DNA from: Coriobacteriia bacterium
GTDB lineage: Bacteria; Actinomycetota; Coriobacteriia; Anaerosomatales; SLCP01
Assembly (NCBI GenBank): GCA_007121015.1
Contig: SKMN01000061.1
Span: forward strand, 1-45,969
Direction of reading: 5' to 3'
DNA: 45,969 bases
Positions 42,956-45,969 of this stretch are shown one piece after another (position 1 is the first letter of the stretch; every line of letters starts with the position of its first letter). A model generated the notes under the pieces. It made no database searches and was not told where the DNA came from. It worked only from the letters and a program-made list of their open reading frames with translations. Position numbers and translations under genes: made by a program.

Positions 42956-43195
42956 CTACATCGAGTCGCGTATGAGGCGCTCGAGTTCGTCACCGCTCGG
43001 GACGCGACCTGCGGCCTTGACCTGCTCGTCGATAACGAGGCCGGGGGTCGTCATCACGCCGTAGGCCATGATGTCGTTGAGGTCGGTCACCTTCTCGACC
43101 GTCGCATCGATGCCCATCCCATCGACGGTCTCTCGGACCGCCTCGGCAAGCTTCGTGCAGCTGGCGCAACCGGAACCCAGGATCTTGATGTTCAT
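42956..43195 (-). CDS. Small thioredoxin-fold protein (redox-active disulfide protein 2 type)
   Basis: 79 residues. MNIKILGSGCASCTKL carries the CASC active site; YGVMTTPGLVIDEQVKAAGRVPS gives the cis-Pro loop. This glutaredoxin-like family is often found next to ArsR regulators and YraQ/DUF318 permeases, as here. It may be the cytoplasmic reductant for that system. 13 bases separate it from the TlpA-like gene. A ribosome site GAGGACG is weak. Confidence 0.92.
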   Translation of the reverse strand: MNIKILGSGCASCTKLAEAVRETVDGMGIDATVEKVTDLNDIMAYGVMTTPGLVIDEQVKAAGRVPSGDELERLIRDSM

Positions 43196-43244
43196 CGATA
43201 CGTCCTCTCGTCACGTCGGCGTTATACCCGCAATCATCGTGCCG

Positions 43245-43565
43245 TCATAGTTCTGCCAGCTCGGAGGCCACTTGGGCCAGCCGTTCCCGGTCGAGCGTGT
43301 AGTAGGTCCAGAGCCCCTCCTTTCGACCCTGCACGAGGCCGGCGCGGCGCAGCACGCTCATGTGGTGCGAGATCGTAGAGGCCGCCAGACCGAGGTGCTC
43401 GGCAAGCTTGCACGCACATACCTCGGCCGGAGCGCAACACTCCTTCTCGACCGGGGACGACCTCGATGCCTCGCCGAGGAGGCGCAGGATCTCCCTGCGC
43501 TGCTCGGATGCGAGCGCTTTGAACGCTTCGTCGAGCGCCGATGAGGGAGACACGTGCACAGCCAT
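43245..43565 (-). CDS. arsR: ArsR/SmtB-family metal- or redox-sensing repressor
   Basis: 106 residues. Winged helix: LDEAFKALASEQRREILRLL, CKLAEHLGLAASTISHHMSVLRRAGLV and RKEGLWTYYTLD. The alpha-3 segment contains Cys43, 44, 50 and 52 (KECCAPAEVCACKL), the region where ArsR-type alpha-3 sensors bind As(III), Sb or Cd/Pb. The ATG at 43565 has AGGAG 8 bases upstream. It probably represses itself and the permease through TTCGA-N6-TCGAA sites. The metal is inferred, not seen. Confidence 0.94.
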   Translation of the reverse strand: MAVHVSPSSALDEAFKALASEQRREILRLLGEASRSSPVEKECCAPAEVCACKLAEHLGLAASTISHHMSVLRRAGLVQGRKEGLWTYYTLDRERLAQVASELAEL

Positions 43566-43580
43566 CCGGGGCACTCCTAG

Positions 43581-43596
43581 TTCGACCGTGTTCGAA
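43581..43596. promoter_or_regulatory. Putative ArsR operator upstream of arsR
   Basis: Inverted repeat TTCGA-ccgtgt-TCGAA, 16 bases before the arsR start codon. Same arms and 6-base gap as two sites in front of the permease gene. Confidence 0.65.
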
Positions 43597-43633
43597 TCAG
43601 TAGTGAATCATGCAGAGCCATCGGCGTAAACCC

Positions 43634-44761
43634 TCACCAGACCATCCCGAACACCCAGCTGCCGAGCGCCGCGTACACGACGACTATCGCAACGTACACC
43701 GCCGTCTTGCCGGTGCCGAGCACCTTACGGATGACGAGCATGTTGGGAAGGCTCAGCGACGGACCGGCGAGAAGGAGTGCGAGAGCGGGGCCGTCGGCCA
43801 TGCCCTTGGCGATAAGACCTTGCAGGATTGGGATCTCGGTCAATGTCGAGAAGTACATGAACGCTCCGAACGACGCCGCGATGGCGTTGCCGGTGATCGA
43901 GTTCTCGCCTACGAGGGACACTACGAGTTCGTCGGGGATGAACGGCATCACGAACCCGGCGATGAACACGCCGATGAACAGCAGCGGCAGGAGCATCTTG
44001 GTGAACCCCCACGACTCGGCAAGCCATTTCCCGGCGGCCTCGCGTCGCATACCGAACCCCGCGAGTCCCACGACGACCAGCACGAGAGCGACCATGAGTC
44101 CGTACTTGAGGACCGTGTCGATGGCCAGTCCGTTGACGACGAGGATGCCGACCATCGCGATGAAGAAGGGGACGAGCACGCGCTTGCCGGTACGCACCTC
44201 ATCGTACTCCTCGACGAACAATCCCCCCGCCTCGGGCTTCTCTCGGAAGATGAGCGCCATGGTCAGGCCGACGAGGACGGAAAGCCCGATGGCCGCCACG
44301 ACGCGCGCCAGCCCGATCTTCACGCCAAGGACCGAGAACGTGAGGAAGATCGCGGCGATGTTGATCGCCGGACCCGCGAAGAGGAAGGTCGTCGCAGGGC
44401 CGAGCCCGGCGCCGCGCTTCCTGATGCCGGCGAAGATCGGAAGGATCGTGCACGAGCAGACGGCGAGCACCGCACCGGAGACCGACGCGAGCGAATAAGC
44501 GGTACCCTTGTGCGCGGCATCGCCGAGATAACGCAGGATAAGGTCCTTGCGGACGAACACCGCGATCGCTCCGGCGATGAAGAATGCCGGCAGCAAACAG
44601 GTAAGCACGTGCTCGCGAGCGTATTCGTGAAGCAGCTCGAAGCCCGAGAGGATCGCACCGGTGAACAGTGCCGAGTCCATCGGCAGGAAGTAGAAGAGGG
44701 TGAAGCCGCCGATGATGAGGACGAGCGGCTTCCACTCGCTCCGAACGTCGAAACGATCCAC
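43634..44761 (-). CDS. YraQ/DUF318-type permease (ArsP-like)
   Basis: 375 residues, about 10 helices in two inverted halves. The conserved half-motif CSCTILPIFAGIRKRGAGLGPATTFLFAGPAINI matches the DUF318 permease family (COG0701), which includes ArsP exporters of trivalent organoarsenicals. The second half has STLTEIPILQGLIAKGMADGPALALLLAGPSLSLPNM. The Cys residues lie in the pore region. The gene lies upstream of arsR on the same strand, 68 bases away. Substrate may be an arsenical, a metal or a small thiol compound; this is inferred from the family and neighbours. Confidence 0.92.
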   Translation of the reverse strand: MDRFDVRSEWKPLVLIIGGFTLFYFLPMDSALFTGAILSGFELLHEYAREHVLTCLLPAFFIAGAIAVFVRKDLILRYLGDAAHKGTAYSLASVSGAVLAVCSCTILPIFAGIRKRGAGLGPATTFLFAGPAINIAAIFLTFSVLGVKIGLARVVAAIGLSVLVGLTMALIFREKPEAGGLFVEEYDEVRTGKRVLVPFFIAMVGILVVNGLAIDTVLKYGLMVALVLVVVGLAGFGMRREAAGKWLAESWGFTKMLLPLLFIGVFIAGFVMPFIPDELVVSLVGENSITGNAIAASFGAFMYFSTLTEIPILQGLIAKGMADGPALALLLAGPSLSLPNMLVIRKVLGTGKTAVYVAIVVVYAALGSWVFGMVW

Positions 44762-44790
44762 GCACTACCTCCAGGTCCTTTCGCAACTAC

Positions 44791-44823
44791 TTCGATGGTC
44801 ATCGAAGTTCGATACCTGTCGAA
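44791..44823. promoter_or_regulatory. Two tandem ArsR-type operators
   Basis: TTCGA-tggtca-TCGAA (44791-44806) and TTCGA-tacctg-TCGAA (44808-44823), centres 17 bases apart, directly downstream of the predicted -10 of the permease promoter. Position and symmetry suit repression by a dimeric winged-helix protein. Confidence 0.75.
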
Positions 44824-44853
44824 GTATACTGCGCGACGGGGAGGGCGTGTCAA
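44823..44853 (-). promoter_or_regulatory. Predicted promoter of the permease-arsR-thioredoxin-ccdA unit
   Basis: Minus strand consensus TTGACA (44848-44853), 19-base spacer, TATACT (44823-44828). The spacer is long, as in promoters activated by MerR-type proteins, but here operators lie downstream, so repression is more likely. About 60 bases to the ATG. Confidence 0.6.
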
Positions 44854-44889
44854 GAGACGCCGAGGCGGCTGAGCGACGTCCCGAGCGAC

Positions 44890-45801
44890 CTAGCGGCGGT
44901 CGAGCAGCGCGGCGTGGTCTCGCTCGTACTCCTCGATCGTGAGCGGCCGCGGCGAGGCGTGGTACGGGAAGTCCCACCGCTCCTCGGCCACATCGACGAA
45001 GGACCCGTTCACGAACGTGCGAGTCGACTCGAAATCGAGGATCGGATCGTTCACCGACATCCCGAAGACACACGACGTCGTGTACGGGCCCTTGAGGGAG
45101 GCGGCCGAGGTCGTGAGGACTTCGTCGACCTGCGCGCAGAGCACGTCGACCGAGGAGGCCGTGAAACCCCTCAGTCGTGCCGAGAGGTTCGACGAGGTCT
45201 CGAACTTGCCGATCTCGTGCATGAACCACGCGACCGCAGCCGCGCCAGGCCGCGCTCTCAGCGCGCCGAGGACGCCGCGCCGGGCGATCTCCGGCTTAAG
45301 GGTGAGCAGCGCGCTGCGCACCGCGAGTAGCTTAGCGCGCGAGTGGCGGAGCGCCTCCTTGCCGACGTAGGGAGAGAACAGAGCCACGCGGTCGATACGT
45401 GACTCCGCCAGCTGCAGCGTACGGAGCGCGAGCAGACCCCCGAAGGAGAACCCGAGCAGCGAGAATCGCTCGAATCCGAGTGCGTCGACGAGGTCGACGA
45501 CGCTCTCGGCGATGAGCTCGCTGCGATAAGGGGCGGAAAGCGGCGAAGACCCCCCGTGACCGGGCAGCTCGAAGAAACAGGCGGTGTACCGGCGTCCGGC
45601 GAACCGGACGAGCGCTTCCCAGTCCTCGATGAGCGAGATCGTCGCCGGGAGCACGATGAGCGGAGGACCTTCGCCACACGTACCGATCCTGAGCGTGGTA
45701 TGCGGAAGCTCGATGCTGCGGACATCGAGCATGGTCGCTATCGGCGGTGCGGTGACGGTGGGCGGCAACGGTCCTCCGCGACGTGGGCGGTCATCGGGCA
45801 C
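44890..45801 (-). CDS. Alpha/beta-fold hydrolase
   Basis: 303 residues from the longest frame. LIVLPATISLIEDWEALVRFAGRRYTACFFELPGHGGSS and the nucleophile elbow GFSFGG (Ser in GxSxG) are typical. A candidate acid is in SVNDPIL and the final His in FPYHASPRPL. Such proteins hydrolyse esters, thioesters or amides. The start is uncertain: GTG at 45801 lacks a ribosome site, and ATG at 45732 (MLDVRSIELPH) fits the family N-terminus as well. No neighbour suggests a substrate. Confidence 0.85.
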   Translation of the reverse strand: MPDDRPRRGGPLPPTVTAPPIATMLDVRSIELPHTTLRIGTCGEGPPLIVLPATISLIEDWEALVRFAGRRYTACFFELPGHGGSSPLSAPYRSELIAESVVDLVDALGFERFSLLGFSFGGLLALRTLQLAESRIDRVALFSPYVGKEALRHSRAKLLAVRSALLTLKPEIARRGVLGALRARPGAAAVAWFMHEIGKFETSSNLSARLRGFTASSVDVLCAQVDEVLTTSAASLKGPYTTSCVFGMSVNDPILDFESTRTFVNGSFVDVAEERWDFPYHASPRPLTIEEYERDHAALLDRR

Positions 45802-45936
45802 AACCCGCTGATTATGCGCGTGCGCGGGCCATCACGGCAAGCGTTGTCCGAGTACGGCATACTGCTCCCTGAGGGATCGTGCTGGAATGGCGAGTGCGGA
45901 CCGACGCACGCCGCCCCACCAACGAGGAGGATGTCG

Positions 45937-45969
45937 ATGGAAGATCAGCCCGCGATACCGGAGGTTCCC
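45937..45969 (+). CDS. Start of a plus-strand gene (3' truncated)
   Basis: The ATG at 45937 has a strong ribosome site GAGGAGG 6 bases upstream. Eleven codons (MEDQPAIPEVP) are visible before the window ends. Too short to identify. An in-frame ATG at 45931 is less likely because the ribosome site touches it. Confidence 0.6.
   Translation, partial: MEDQPAIPEVP

Noticed and set aside
1-45969. CRISPR arrays, insertion sequences, prophage, rRNA, integrase or attachment sites
   Set aside because: No direct-repeat array, transposase, integrase or phage structural gene was recognised; gene order and composition look chromosomal throughout.

Overview
The window is a high-GC, gene-dense chromosomal segment from a Gram-positive bacterium. 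My best guess is an anaerobic actinobacterium of the Coriobacteriia/OPB41 type. The reasons are very high GC in third codon positions, GTG starts with strong GGAGG-type ribosome sites, cell-wall-binding-2 repeats, an NfnAB-type electron-bifurcating pair, and AbrB, SpoVG and Veg, which are more typical of Firmicutes. Placement is by gene content only. I see no rRNA, CRISPR array, insertion sequence or prophage.

Layout. (1) 1-5833, plus strand: a four-gene surface module. It holds a 5'-truncated secreted protein with an IPTL-CTERM-like tail, an exosortase-family transpeptidase with Cys/Arg/His intact, a processive family-2 glycosyltransferase, and a GT39/PMT-like membrane glycosyltransferase fused to a glutamine-amidotransferase-like extracytoplasmic domain. 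This looks like a self-contained protein sorting and glycosylation system and is the most interesting part of the window. (2) 5793-7683, minus: a UPF0104 membrane protein and a DPM1-like glycosyltransferase. (3) 8040-13416: a small membrane protein, NfnBA, an ApbE lipoprotein, a DUF4870 protein and a secreted M23 peptidase. (4) 13481-26226: a long housekeeping cluster, almost all minus strand, whose order read from the far end (rsmI, abrB, metG, tatD, yabE, ksgA, veg, ispE, spoVG, glmU, prs, ctc, pth) matches the Bacillus subtilis origin-proximal cluster. Additions are a flavodoxin-like gene, a nucleotidyltransferase gene and tRNA-Gln. (5) 26230-30084, minus: a membrane protein, a DUF362 ferredoxin-like protein, a ROK sugar kinase and an ImmA/IrrE-like protein that lacks the catalytic Glu. 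(6) 30232-36032, plus: a HEAT-repeat protein and a degenerate HD-GYP protein that appear to share an N-terminal domain, a DUF5677-like protein and an MFS exporter. (7) 36063-41568, minus: a PAS-GAF-GAF-SpoIIE phosphatase, tRNA-Phe, a second M23 peptidase and a CWB2 surface protein. (8) 41686-44761, minus: permease, ArsR regulator, mini-thioredoxin, TlpA-like thioredoxin and CcdA, with three copies of the inverted repeat TTCGA-N6-TCGAA in front of the permease and arsR genes. (9) An alpha/beta hydrolase and the first codons of a plus-strand gene close the window.

Working together: regions 1, 2 and 7 are mostly cell-envelope genes (sorting, glycosylation, peptidoglycan hydrolysis, wall binding). 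Region 4 makes precursors and translation components. Region 8 reads as a metal- or redox-responsive permease/thiol regulon.
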